Assembly: GCA_965367015.1 (NCBI GenBank)
Contig: CBDUGY010000029.1
Coordinates: 1 to 24,608 of the forward strand
Source: CAXBES01 sp965367015
GTDB taxonomy: Bacteria > Bacteroidota > Bacteroidia > Flavobacteriales > Flavobacteriaceae
Direction of reading: 5' to 3'
Length of the DNA stretch: 24,608 nt
The stretch's first letter is position 1. Each line of letters opens with the position of its first letter. This document shows positions 6,851 to 14,616 of this stretch, piece by piece. The notes beneath the pieces are model-generated. The model was given only the letters and a program-made list of their open reading frames with translations, made no database searches and was not told where the DNA came from. Position numbers and translations under genes: made by a program.

Positions 6851-8983
6851 TTAATCTTGTCGCATGGACTTAATTTTGGATAGCTTAGCCTTCCAGACTT
6901 CCAGTTGTTCTTTATGTCTGTTGATATTAGAATGTACTTCTTTTACTAATGGATTATCATCATCTACATGCTGAAAGAAACCGAGATTATTTTCTAATTG
7001 TCGAATTTCCGCTTTGCTTTCTTGAATTTTCTTCGTTATAAAAAACTGTTCATTTTGTAGTTTTCTCTCGTCCTCTTGAGAGACCATAGAGCTAACTTTA
7101 TTTTCGAATATTATGAGTTCTGTTTCTTTTTTACCAAGATCCAGCTTTCCGAAAAGACCATCTAACACCTTATTGAATTTTTGCTCGATAGTTTTTTTGC
7201 TGTAGGGAACTCTTCCAATACTTTTCCACTCTTTAATTTTTTGCTTAATGACTTTCAAGTCTTCCTTCTTATCACCGCTTAATTCAAGACTGCCGAGGGC
7301 ATCCAACATTTCAGTTTTGGCTTTAAAATGCTCCATCTCCTCTTTGTTAGCTTCATCCTTCTGGGCGTGTAACCGGTCGAAATAATGATTACAAGCTGCC
7401 TTAAATTGTTTCCAGATCTTATCACTGTCTTTTCTTGGAACATGTCCAATATCTCTCCAGTCTTTTTGTATTTTCTTCATCAAAGGTGTCACAACCTCAA
7501 AATCATCGCTATCTTTATTTTCGTCGGCAATCTTAATGAGTTCACGCTTCTTCTCAAGATTTAAGTATTGTTCTTTTTTCTGATTTTTATAGAATGCATT
7601 TTTGCCCTGATTGAATTTTCGAGTGGCATCTTTGAAGGCATTCCATATTTCCTTGTTTTGCGATCTCGGTACTTTACCCACTTCAAAATAAGCATCTCGT
7701 ATTTCCTGAACTTTTTTAATAGCATTTTGCCACGATTGATGGCTGGATTTGGTATTAGTCGTTACTTCATCAATCTGAGATATGAGTTCTTTTTTGAGTT
7801 CAAAATTCTTTTCGAATTGTTTTTCCTGCTCTTTTAAATTCTCATGGCGTTTATCGTGAATGATCTTAGTATACTCGCTAAATTTATCCCAAACATCTTC
7901 ACGGTATTCTTTAGCGACAGGCCCAATCTCTTCCTTCCACATTTTATGCAACATCTGCAATTCTCGAAATGCCTTATCGATGTCGGGCTCCTGAGTTAAT
8001 TCCTCAGCTCTTATAATCAATTTTAATTTTTGATCTAAGTTGTGTTTAAAATCAAGATCTCTGAACTCCCGGTTTAGATGGAGGAAATCGTAAAAATTTT
8101 CTACATGATGGTGATAAGTATTCCAAACAGTATTGTATTTATCTCTGGGGATTGCTCCCGCCTGATGCCAACGTTCCTGAATATCTTTAAAATGTTTATA
8201 GGTAGTATTAATATTTTCCTCGGCATTCAATAACCCTTTTAGTTCTTCAATTAATTCATTTCGTCTTTCAAGATTTGCCTGAAGGTCTTTTTTGAGATTT
8301 TTATAATGATTATTGCGCCTTTCCTTGTAATCAAAATAAAGAGAATTGAATTCCTTTTTTAAAGGGGTCGAATAATGAAAATCTATTATGTTGCCTCCTT
8401 CAGCTAAAAACTCCTCCTTTTTATGTGCCAGATCTTCCTGGAACTTAGCGTTGAATTCAGTTTTAATTTCTTCAACATCATGCTTAATCTCCTGAATGGA
8501 TTTTGATTTAAGCAGACTTTGTAATTCTGATATTAATTCTTTTTTTGTAAGGTTATGATAATCTTTTTGAGCTTTTTCTTCGGAATCTTCCTCTTCGTGT
8601 TCATCATCGTCTGAAGAGCTTACCTCTTCCTCTTCCTCCTCCTCATTCACTTCCTCAGTTGCTTTAGGAGAGGATTTTGTTTCATGCTTTAGGGCTTCAA
8701 CAGGGGTTTTAGCTTCCGCTTCAGTCGTGGTTGCTGATGACTTGGTTTCAGCTTTTGATTCTTCAACAGGGGATTCGGCATCCTTATCTGAAGCCTTGGC
8801 AGAAGATTGGTCTTCGTCCTGCTTAATACTTACTGTAGAATCATCTTCACTCTTAGAGACTTCGGGGACCGATGAATTTTCGGTTGTGGTAACACCATCT
8901 TCTTCCGAAGCTATTTCGGTTTTCGAATTTTTAAGAATACTTTTTACTTCCTCTTTTCCCTCGGGGATATTTTTGTCTGACAT
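6851..8983 (-). CDS. DUF349 repeat protein with long acidic N-terminus
   Basis: This 710-residue protein has two parts. Residues 1-140 are disordered and acidic, with a near-duplicated segment (71-92 and 93-111, sharing PVE and ETKSS) and a run of seven glutamates at 114-120. From about 190 it is predicted helical and contains five DUF349 repeats with a W-x(3)-G-x-(V/I)-P-(R) core, at about 271-303, 348-379, 430-466, 508-541 and 585-615, spaced 77-82 residues apart. The second repeat is degenerate. The last 90 residues look like a coiled coil. No signal peptide or membrane segment is seen. DUF349 has no firmly known function, and none is assigned here. The zinc-ribbon methyltransferase gene follows after 4 nt. 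The gene lies 105 nt after aroE. Confidence 0.88.
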   Translation of the reverse strand: MSDKNIPEGKEEVKSILKNSKTEIASEEDGVTTTENSSVPEVSKSEDDSTVSIKQDEDQSSAKASDKDAESPVEESKAETKSSATTTEAEAKTPVEALKHETKSSPKATEEVNEEEEEEEVSSSDDDEHEEEDSEEKAQKDYHNLTKKELISELQSLLKSKSIQEIKHDVEEIKTEFNAKFQEDLAHKKEEFLAEGGNIIDFHYSTPLKKEFNSLYFDYKERRNNHYKNLKKDLQANLERRNELIEELKGLLNAEENINTTYKHFKDIQERWHQAGAIPRDKYNTVWNTYHHHVENFYDFLHLNREFRDLDFKHNLDQKLKLIIRAEELTQEPDIDKAFRELQMLHKMWKEEIGPVAKEYREDVWDKFSEYTKIIHDKRHENLKEQEKQFEKNFELKKELISQIDEVTTNTKSSHQSWQNAIKKVQEIRDAYFEVGKVPRSQNKEIWNAFKDATRKFNQGKNAFYKNQKKEQYLNLEKKRELIKIADENKDSDDFEVVTPLMKKIQKDWRDIGHVPRKDSDKIWKQFKAACNHYFDRLHAQKDEANKEEMEHFKAKTEMLDALGSLELSGDKKEDLKVIKQKIKEWKSIGRVPYSKKTIEQKFNKVLDGLFGKLDLGKKETELIIFENKVSSMVSQEDERKLQNEQFFITKKIQESKAEIRQLENNLGFFQHVDDDNPLVKEVHSNINRHKEQLEVWKAKLSKIKSMRQD

Positions 8984-9088
8984 CTATTTCAATGTTTAGG
9001 TTCGTTATGAAATGAGTTGTCAAGATACTAACAACTGCGCAAACGGCAAAGAAGCTAAGGGGTTTTTGGAATTATTATTACCGGAGTT

Positions 9089-9820
9089 TTATGATTTCCA
9101 GATCTTCCATGACTTTTTCGCTTGATATTCTAACATTTTTAATCCGTTGCTAACCCGGGCACCTTTTGCGTACCCCATTTTTAAAAATTCGGTTTCGCGT
9201 GGGTTGTAAATTAGATCGAAAAGGAGATGGTCCTTGCCCACATATTGGAAGGGAATGTCTGGATACTGATTAATATTCGGAAATGAACCCAGAGGAGTGG
9301 TATTTACAATAAGACAATGAGCGATCATAATTTCCCTGTTTAAATCTTTATAAGAAATTACTCCTTCATCTTTTGTTCGAGAAACGATTTTATATTCGAA
9401 GTCCATGGCATCTAAAACATACGCGACTGCTTTCGAAGCTCCACCTGAGCCCAGAATTAACGCAGTTTTCTCTTTTAGAGGTAAAAAATCTGCTAAGGCT
9501 TTGGCAAAACCATAATGGTCTGTATTATAACCGGCTAATCGTCCATCTCTTAAAATCTTTATGGTATTAACTGCGCCTATTTTCTCGGCTTCTTTGTCTA
9601 TTCTATCGAGTAATGGGATTACGGATTCCTTAAATGGGATAGTGACGTTAAGTCCTTTTAAACCCTCAGTTTTCGATATTATTTCTGTAAGCTTATCAAT
9701 ACATTCTATTTCGAAATTGTGATAGGAATCATCTCTCTTTTCCTGTTCAAATTTTGTTGTAAAAAAGGCTTTTGAGAACGAAAAACTTAAGTTTTGTCCT
9801 ATTAATCCATATTTAGCCAT
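9089..9820 (-). CDS. aroE: Shikimate dehydrogenase
   Basis: AroE reduces 3-dehydroshikimate to shikimate with NADPH in the chorismate pathway. The 243-residue protein is shorter than E. coli AroE (272). Visible motifs are the substrate serines S14 and S16 in LSFSFSK, N58-V-T-I-P-F-K64 with the catalytic lysine K64, G97-Y-N-T-D101 with the catalytic aspartate, the nucleotide loop GSGGASKA (124-131), and SRT at 147-149, whose arginine favours NADP. The usual histidine of the H-S-x-S motif is phenylalanine (F13). The ATG overlaps the end of the upstream DUF368 gene by 8 nt, so translation is probably coupled. A biosynthetic role is most likely; a quinate-type paralogue (YdiB) is less likely. Confidence 0.94.
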   Translation of the reverse strand: MAKYGLIGQNLSFSFSKAFFTTKFEQEKRDDSYHNFEIECIDKLTEIISKTEGLKGLNVTIPFKESVIPLLDRIDKEAEKIGAVNTIKILRDGRLAGYNTDHYGFAKALADFLPLKEKTALILGSGGASKAVAYVLDAMDFEYKIVSRTKDEGVISYKDLNREIMIAHCLIVNTTPLGSFPNINQYPDIPFQYVGKDHLLFDLIYNPRETEFLKMGYAKGARVSNGLKMLEYQAKKSWKIWKS

Positions 9821-10835
9821 GATTGGGGGTCTTTGCTTTATGATACCAGTCTAAACTGAGCACGATGGTTATGCCCACGAAAGTAAAAAAAATCGCGAGA
9901 AATGTCTCGACAGAAAATTCTGATGGAAAGTATCGATCATATCCAATGACGATTTCCCGACCGTTGGCATCATGTAGTACATTACCTGCAGCATCTAGGT
10001 CAACTAACTTTTCCTTCCATGGCCATACAACACCTAGTGAGCCAGCTATAAAACCAATGATAACCGCGTAAGTTGCTTTTTTAAAGCGTTTTAATACATA
10101 TCCAAGTAAATGTGAAAGAGAAACTAATCCCACTAAAGAACCTAAAGAAAATACAGCAAGGACTTTTAGCAATTCCATACGTTCAGTATTGTTTAAGAAG
10201 CTAAAATCGGCCAGAAACACCTCGGCGAAGGTATCGTAAAGTGCATTTACTGAATCTACCAGCAATAGAACGTAATTTCCGAGCAGTATTAAAATAAAAC
10301 TACCTGATAGACCCGGGAGTGTCATACCTGAGACGCCTATCATTCCGCAGAAAAAGACAAAAATAAGATTGCTGTTCTCTTTTGCCGGTTCTAAAAAACT
10401 AATGCTCACACCGGCTATGATACCGCAGAGTAGATAAGCGATATACTTTCTATTCCATTCGCCAAAATCTTTAGCTATAAAATAAATTGAACCAATGATC
10501 ATTCCGAAGAAAGCACTCCAAACATAGAGTTCATAATGATCTATAAGATAATCCAGTATTTTCGAAACGCTAAAATAACTGATTACCATTCCGAAGACAA
10601 GGAGTCCTAGAAAACGACCGTTAATATAGCGGTAAAAGCTTTTAAACCTTCGCGCAATTAGCAACCCCAGAGCCTTTCTGTTAATTTTTTGGAGAGAATA
10701 AATGAACTCTTCATAAAAACCTGCAACAAAAGCTACAACACCCCCCGAAACACCGGGAACCTTATTGGCAGCACCCATAGCCAATCCTTTTAAAACCAAC
10801 CAGACCTTGTCTGAAAAGGAGCGACTTTCGTACAT
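9813..10835 (-). CDS. DUF368 membrane protein, PopT-type polyprenyl-phosphate translocase (second copy)
   Basis: The 340-residue integral membrane protein has about eight or nine hydrophobic segments. It shows the family signature GAANKVPGVSGG (21-32) followed by AFVAGFYEEFI, and a second related signature, LPGLSGSFILILLG (173-186), in the other half. This fits the inverted-repeat fold of DUF368. Members of this family (PopT) return undecaprenyl phosphate across the inner membrane for reuse in building peptidoglycan and other glycans. A hydrophilic loop at about 271-305 after WPWKEK is longer than in the first copy. The ATG abuts the stop codon of the first DUF368 gene (TAG-ATG), and its end overlaps aroE by 8 nt. 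That both copies transport the same lipid is inference. Confidence 0.87.
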   Translation of the reverse strand: MYESRSFSDKVWLVLKGLAMGAANKVPGVSGGVVAFVAGFYEEFIYSLQKINRKALGLLIARRFKSFYRYINGRFLGLLVFGMVISYFSVSKILDYLIDHYELYVWSAFFGMIIGSIYFIAKDFGEWNRKYIAYLLCGIIAGVSISFLEPAKENSNLIFVFFCGMIGVSGMTLPGLSGSFILILLGNYVLLLVDSVNALYDTFAEVFLADFSFLNNTERMELLKVLAVFSLGSLVGLVSLSHLLGYVLKRFKKATYAVIIGFIAGSLGVVWPWKEKLVDLDAAGNVLHDANGREIVIGYDRYFPSEFSVETFLAIFFTFVGITIVLSLDWYHKAKTPNHG

Positions 10836-11807
10836 CTACACCGTCTTTTTATTAGTTGCTAAAAACTCTAAAAGAAAAATACTTAAAAAACCAATCACAA
10901 GGAAAATAATTGCAAGCAATAATTGCGGATCTTCAGAATAACTTGTTGGTAAAATGCTTTTCTCTAAAAATGGCACTTTTTCTCCACTATGGTTCATTCT
11001 GTATTCCAAAACCTCTTTCCATGGCCATATTTTATTTAGTGCTCCTACCATGAAGCCTGTAAGAATAGCGAGAATCAAATTCTTGTGATGTTTAAACATC
11101 CAGTTAAGTACCCTCGAAAATACTTTGAGACCCACGATCGCACCTAGCGCGAACACCGCAAGTTTTAAAAATGCTTCTGAAAATAGTTCCCAGTTTAATT
11201 TGGTAATTCCATCGCCCAATTGAGTTAAAGTACCTATTACCGATTGATAGGCTCCTAATAACAAAAGGATAAAGGCACCTGAAATTCCCGGAAGAATCAT
11301 TGCAATAATTGCTACAAATCCAGCTAAGAACAAGAACCAGGTGCTGTCTGGTGAACCAAATGGTTTCGCTAGCGTAATTGCGTATGAGAATCCGGCTGCT
11401 AAAAGTATTGCTATAATTATTTTTGGATTCCATACGGATATTTGCTTCCCAACATATAATATGCTTGCCAGGACCAATCCGAAGAAGAATGACCAAACTA
11501 ATATCGGATGATTAAAAAGTAGCCAAGTGATCAATTTTGCCAGGGACAAGATGCTTATTAGAACTCCTGAAAATAAGGCAACTAAGAATGACAGATTGTA
11601 ACGGTTCCAAGAAATTTTAAACCCTTCTTTTTTCCAGGTTTTAAAGAAACCGAGATCTAAATTGTGAATCGTTTTTATAAGTTCTTCATAAATCCCGGAA
11701 ATAAAAGCAATGGTGCCTCCTGAAACGCCGGGAACTACGTCTGCAGCACCCATCGCCAAGCCCTTTGCTGTGATAATTACATACTGAAGAAAACTACGGG
11801 ACGGCAT
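10836..11807 (-). CDS. DUF368 membrane protein, PopT-type polyprenyl-phosphate translocase (first copy)
   Basis: This 323-residue multi-pass membrane protein is a paralogue of the gene directly downstream. The signature GAADVVPGVSGGTIAFISG begins at residue 20 and is followed by IYEELI. The second-half signature LPGISGAFILLLLG lies at 172-185. WPWKEVL (261-267) precedes a hydrophilic loop and a last membrane segment. Compared with the second copy, the first signature has D rather than N after GAA. The family's role (PopT) is recycling of undecaprenyl phosphate to the cytoplasmic face of the inner membrane. It is the first gene of a tight three-gene unit with the second DUF368 gene and aroE, and has a -7 promoter match just upstream. 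Confidence 0.87.
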   Translation of the reverse strand: MPSRSFLQYVIITAKGLAMGAADVVPGVSGGTIAFISGIYEELIKTIHNLDLGFFKTWKKEGFKISWNRYNLSFLVALFSGVLISILSLAKLITWLLFNHPILVWSFFFGLVLASILYVGKQISVWNPKIIIAILLAAGFSYAITLAKPFGSPDSTWFLFLAGFVAIIAMILPGISGAFILLLLGAYQSVIGTLTQLGDGITKLNWELFSEAFLKLAVFALGAIVGLKVFSRVLNWMFKHHKNLILAILTGFMVGALNKIWPWKEVLEYRMNHSGEKVPFLEKSILPTSYSEDPQLLLAIIFLVIGFLSIFLLEFLATNKKTV

Positions 11808-11811
11808 ATTT

Positions 11812-11834
11812 TTTTTGAGTTAGCCTCAAAAATA
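11812..11834 (-). promoter_or_regulatory. -7 element overlapping an inverted repeat, upstream of the DUF368 pair
   Basis: Read on the minus strand, TATTTTTG (11827-11834) is an exact TAnnTTTG match ending 19 nt before the first DUF368 ATG. The same bases form half of a perfect 8-bp inverted repeat, TTTTTGAG (11812-11819) and CTCAAAAA (11825-11832) around TTAGC on the plus strand. No TTG lies at the normal -33 distance. The repeat could be an operator or only chance; a terminator is unlikely because, in the minus direction, the stem is followed by A residues. Confidence 0.4.
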
Positions 11835-11840
11835 CACAAA

Positions 11841-13241
11841 TTATAAAGAAGGATTTTTGTCTTTATTAATTATTTCTTGAACCAGTCCCATTCCAAAAAC
11901 AGAGGGAAATAACTCTTCGATTATCATAATAAATTCCGGTTCAAATTTGAGACCATTTTTTAAGTGATAACTTCCTTTACTTTCTTCGTTAAGGTAATAG
12001 TGAACTCCCGCTAATCTGAACTCAATTTCGGCAGATTCAGGGTAAAATTCCGCAGCCTGATGCAAATTATTTACAGCTGCTTCATATTCTCCCAGTTTTA
12101 TGAGAATATCACATCGTGTTAGCCAGGTATCTATTTCATAATTACCGAGTTCCAAAGCACGTCGAAAACCTACTTCGGCTTCTTCAAAAAGATTTAATTT
12201 ATTATTGATCTTAGCATAACGCTTCCAATATAAAACGTTCTCGCTATCAATATTTATCGCCTTATCAATAAAATAAAGCGCTTTCTGATAATTCTTGTTC
12301 TTGATATAAAAATCAGTAATTGCGATCCATCCTTTATCAAGTAGCGAGTCTTCTTCCACACATTTAGTGTAAAATTGAAGCGCCAGATCTTTATTACCTA
12401 ATTTTTCATGACATTTACCAATACGCAGCAGTGCGAACGAAGTTGGATCGTCGAGGCCTAATGTAATTGTATAGCTTTCTATAGCATCTTCAAATCTTTT
12501 CAACTTTTCCTGTACCTTTCCTTTTTCCAGATAGGCGCCAATAAATCTGTCGTCACTAATAATGGCAAAATCGAAAGCCGCCAAAGCTTTTTTATACTCT
12601 TTCATAAGAGAGTATTGCTTGCCAACCTGATGCCATGCTACTTCACAATATGGATTTTTATTTAAGAAATCATTAAGGTAGTCGATTGCTTCTTCGTGCT
12701 GCTCTAAAAATTCAAAGCAATAAATAACATTGTACAATGCAGAGAAATCTGCTTCATCCTCCTCAATACATTTCATGAAATTTATCTTGGCATTTTCGAA
12801 ATCTTCCAGAAAAAGATATTCCATGCCTATCAGGGAAAGAACATCGCTCTCATCATTTGTGATCTCGAGAGCTTGTTGCAACAACCCAATCGCCTTTTTA
12901 TGCTTGTCGCGACGCGATAAAATATTCGCCTTTTGAATATAGATCTCTTCATTAGATTGCTCAATCATATACAACTGATCCAGAAGTTCATCGGCGATGT
13001 CCAGTTCATTTTCAAAAATATACATCTCTACCTGAAACAATTTTAGATTGGTTGAGGTAGGGTGTTGTTCCAGTCCTAATTTGGTTGCTTTTTTAGCGAG
13101 AGCGATCTTCCCATTTTCTAGATAATAGTGAATAATGTCCTCGAACTCTTCTGAGTCAAAGAAGAGCACGCTATTAGTTTTAAGCATGGATTCAAATCGG
13201 GAAAGGGAGAAATTGTTATGCTCGTTAGGGCTTAATTGCAT
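11841..13241 (-). CDS. Tetratricopeptide repeat protein
   Basis: The 466-residue protein consists almost wholly of TPR helical hairpins, roughly ten or eleven of them, from about residue 20 to 440. Clear units include ALYNVIYCFEFLEQHEEAIDYL, AWHQVGKQYSLMKEYKKALAAF and AYLEKGKVQEKLKRFEDAIE, with the small-residue and bulky-residue spacing typical of TPRs. There is no signal peptide or transmembrane segment, so it should be cytoplasmic, and the family acts as a protein-binding scaffold. The partner is unknown. It lies between the aminotransferase (142 nt upstream) and the DUF368 pair (33 nt downstream) on the same strand and has a fair promoter match of its own. TPR similarity alone gives no function. 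Confidence 0.9.
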   Translation of the reverse strand: MQLSPNEHNNFSLSRFESMLKTNSVLFFDSEEFEDIIHYYLENGKIALAKKATKLGLEQHPTSTNLKLFQVEMYIFENELDIADELLDQLYMIEQSNEEIYIQKANILSRRDKHKKAIGLLQQALEITNDESDVLSLIGMEYLFLEDFENAKINFMKCIEEDEADFSALYNVIYCFEFLEQHEEAIDYLNDFLNKNPYCEVAWHQVGKQYSLMKEYKKALAAFDFAIISDDRFIGAYLEKGKVQEKLKRFEDAIESYTITLGLDDPTSFALLRIGKCHEKLGNKDLALQFYTKCVEEDSLLDKGWIAITDFYIKNKNYQKALYFIDKAINIDSENVLYWKRYAKINNKLNLFEEAEVGFRRALELGNYEIDTWLTRCDILIKLGEYEAAVNNLHQAAEFYPESAEIEFRLAGVHYYLNEESKGSYHLKNGLKFEPEFIMIIEELFPSVFGMGLVQEIINKDKNPSL

Positions 13242-13270
13242 ACGCAGCTGTTTAACTGTTTCTTCTAATT

Positions 13271-13299
13271 TAAAGATACTAATGTAAAATAGAGTTCAA
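13271..13299 (-). promoter_or_regulatory. Candidate promoter for the TPR gene
   Basis: Read on the minus strand: TTG (plus-strand CAA, 13297-13299), an 18-nt spacer, then TATCTTTA (13271-13278), which matches TAnnTTTG at seven of eight positions. It ends 29 nt before the ATG. The rest of the 142-nt gap holds a 10-bp direct repeat (AACACGGTTA at 13322 and 13368) but no clear terminator for the aminotransferase gene. Confidence 0.45.
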
Positions 13300-13383
13300 T
13301 AGTTGTGCCGCTATTGTTGTTAACACGGTTATTAACAGAATTTTCTTACTTTAAATTACTGATAATCAACACGGTTAAACACC

Positions 13384-14568
13384 TTAATTTTGTTGGATTT
13401 CGTCGAGAACTCGCGTCAAAATGTCACACCCCTCTTTTATTTCTCCGTCGGAAATGGTTAAAGGCGGTGTAATTCGCACTGCTCGTCCTTCGAAAAGTAG
13501 CCAGAATAGAATCAGCCCTTCATCTTTACATTTTAAAATTACTTTCGAAGCAATTTCTGAAGTTTCGAACAGGGCTGCCAACATGAGGCCTTTACCGCGT
13601 ATTTCTTGTATTAATGAATGTTTCAAAAGACTTCGGAAGCGTTTTTCTTTCTGGAGAGTTTGCGCAATCAGATCTGTTTGTGTAATCTCCTGTAAGGTTG
13701 CCAAAGCAGCAGCTGCTATCACCGGATTACCGCCAAAAGTAGTGATATGTCCGAGCTTCGGATTCTTCTTCAGTTTATCCATATGGACCTTCGAAGCAGT
13801 AAATGCTCCTATCGGGAGCCCGCCACCCATTCCTTTCCCCATCACTAAAATGTCGGGAACAATTCCGAAGTGCTCAAAACCAAATAGCTTACCGGTTCGT
13901 CCGAATCCCGGTTGAATTTCGTCTAAAATCAGTAAGGCACCTACTTCTTCACATTTTTGCTTTACTTTCTTGAGATAATCGTTTTTTGGAACTATAAATC
14001 CTGCACCCCCCTGAATGGTTTCTAAAATAACTGCTGCGGTTTTAGAACTAATTTTTTCGATGTCGGACTCATTATTAAAATAAATTGGATTACAATGGGG
14101 GAGAAGGGGGCCGAAAGGAGTTTTACGTTCTTCAAAACCCATAACGCTCAACGCACCGTAAGTGTTCCCGTGATACGCGCCATGAGCATATAATATCTCT
14201 GCGCGACCGGTAACTCTACGAGCAAGTTTCATAGCACCATCAATTGCTTCGGTACCACTATTTACTAAATAGGTGCTATCTAACGGAGATGGCAAATGTT
14301 CAGAAAGTAATTTCGTCAATGCAACGGAGGGAGCTTGAATATATTCACCGTAAACCATGACATGCATATATTTATCAAGTTGGGCCTTCACGGCATTGAC
14401 AACTCGCGGATGACAGTGCCCCAACGAACAGGCCGAAACGCCGGCGACAAAATCCAGGTGTTTGTTTCCTTCGATATCATAAATATAGCTCCCTTTGGCA
14501 TGCGAAATCTCTACCGCTAAAGGATGCGGGGAAGTTTGAGCTTGATATTTAAAGAAATCCTTATTCAT
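13384..14568 (-). CDS. Class III PLP-dependent aminotransferase (acetylornithine/4-aminobutyrate type)
   Basis: The 394-residue enzyme is a complete fold-type I, class III aminotransferase. Key residues are all visible: S104-G-T-E-A108 for the cofactor phosphate, GAYHGNT (130-136) with the ring-stacking aromatic Y132, E183, D216 in LILDEIQPGFGRTG for the pyridine nitrogen, the Schiff-base lysine K245 in GKGMGGG, and TFGGNP (277-282). R366 in VRITPP is a candidate for substrate carboxylate binding. Flavobacterial homologues are commonly annotated as aspartate aminotransferase family protein, but the fold class suggests an omega-amino substrate such as acetylornithine, ornithine or 4-aminobutyrate. 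No other arginine genes lie nearby, so I do not call it argD. It follows the OstA-like gene after 48 nt. Confidence 0.88.
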   Translation of the reverse strand: MNKDFFKYQAQTSPHPLAVEISHAKGSYIYDIEGNKHLDFVAGVSACSLGHCHPRVVNAVKAQLDKYMHVMVYGEYIQAPSVALTKLLSEHLPSPLDSTYLVNSGTEAIDGAMKLARRVTGRAEILYAHGAYHGNTYGALSVMGFEERKTPFGPLLPHCNPIYFNNESDIEKISSKTAAVILETIQGGAGFIVPKNDYLKKVKQKCEEVGALLILDEIQPGFGRTGKLFGFEHFGIVPDILVMGKGMGGGLPIGAFTASKVHMDKLKKNPKLGHITTFGGNPVIAAAALATLQEITQTDLIAQTLQKEKRFRSLLKHSLIQEIRGKGLMLAALFETSEIASKVILKCKDEGLILFWLLFEGRAVRITPPLTISDGEIKEGCDILTRVLDEIQQN

Positions 14569-14616
14569 ATCTAATAAGTCAGTTAGAGCAGCTGTAGTTT
14601 AAAAGCTCAGGATTTA

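Noticed and set aside
11812..11832. Inverted repeat as a terminator for the TPR gene
   Set aside because: On the minus strand the stem is preceded by T residues and followed by A residues, opposite to a terminator for that direction. A plus-strand terminator here would serve no gene.
13421..13915. A 164-codon plus-strand open frame opposite the aminotransferase gene
   Set aside because: It lies wholly inside a clearly conserved gene on the other strand, has no family resemblance, and is best seen as a shadow frame.
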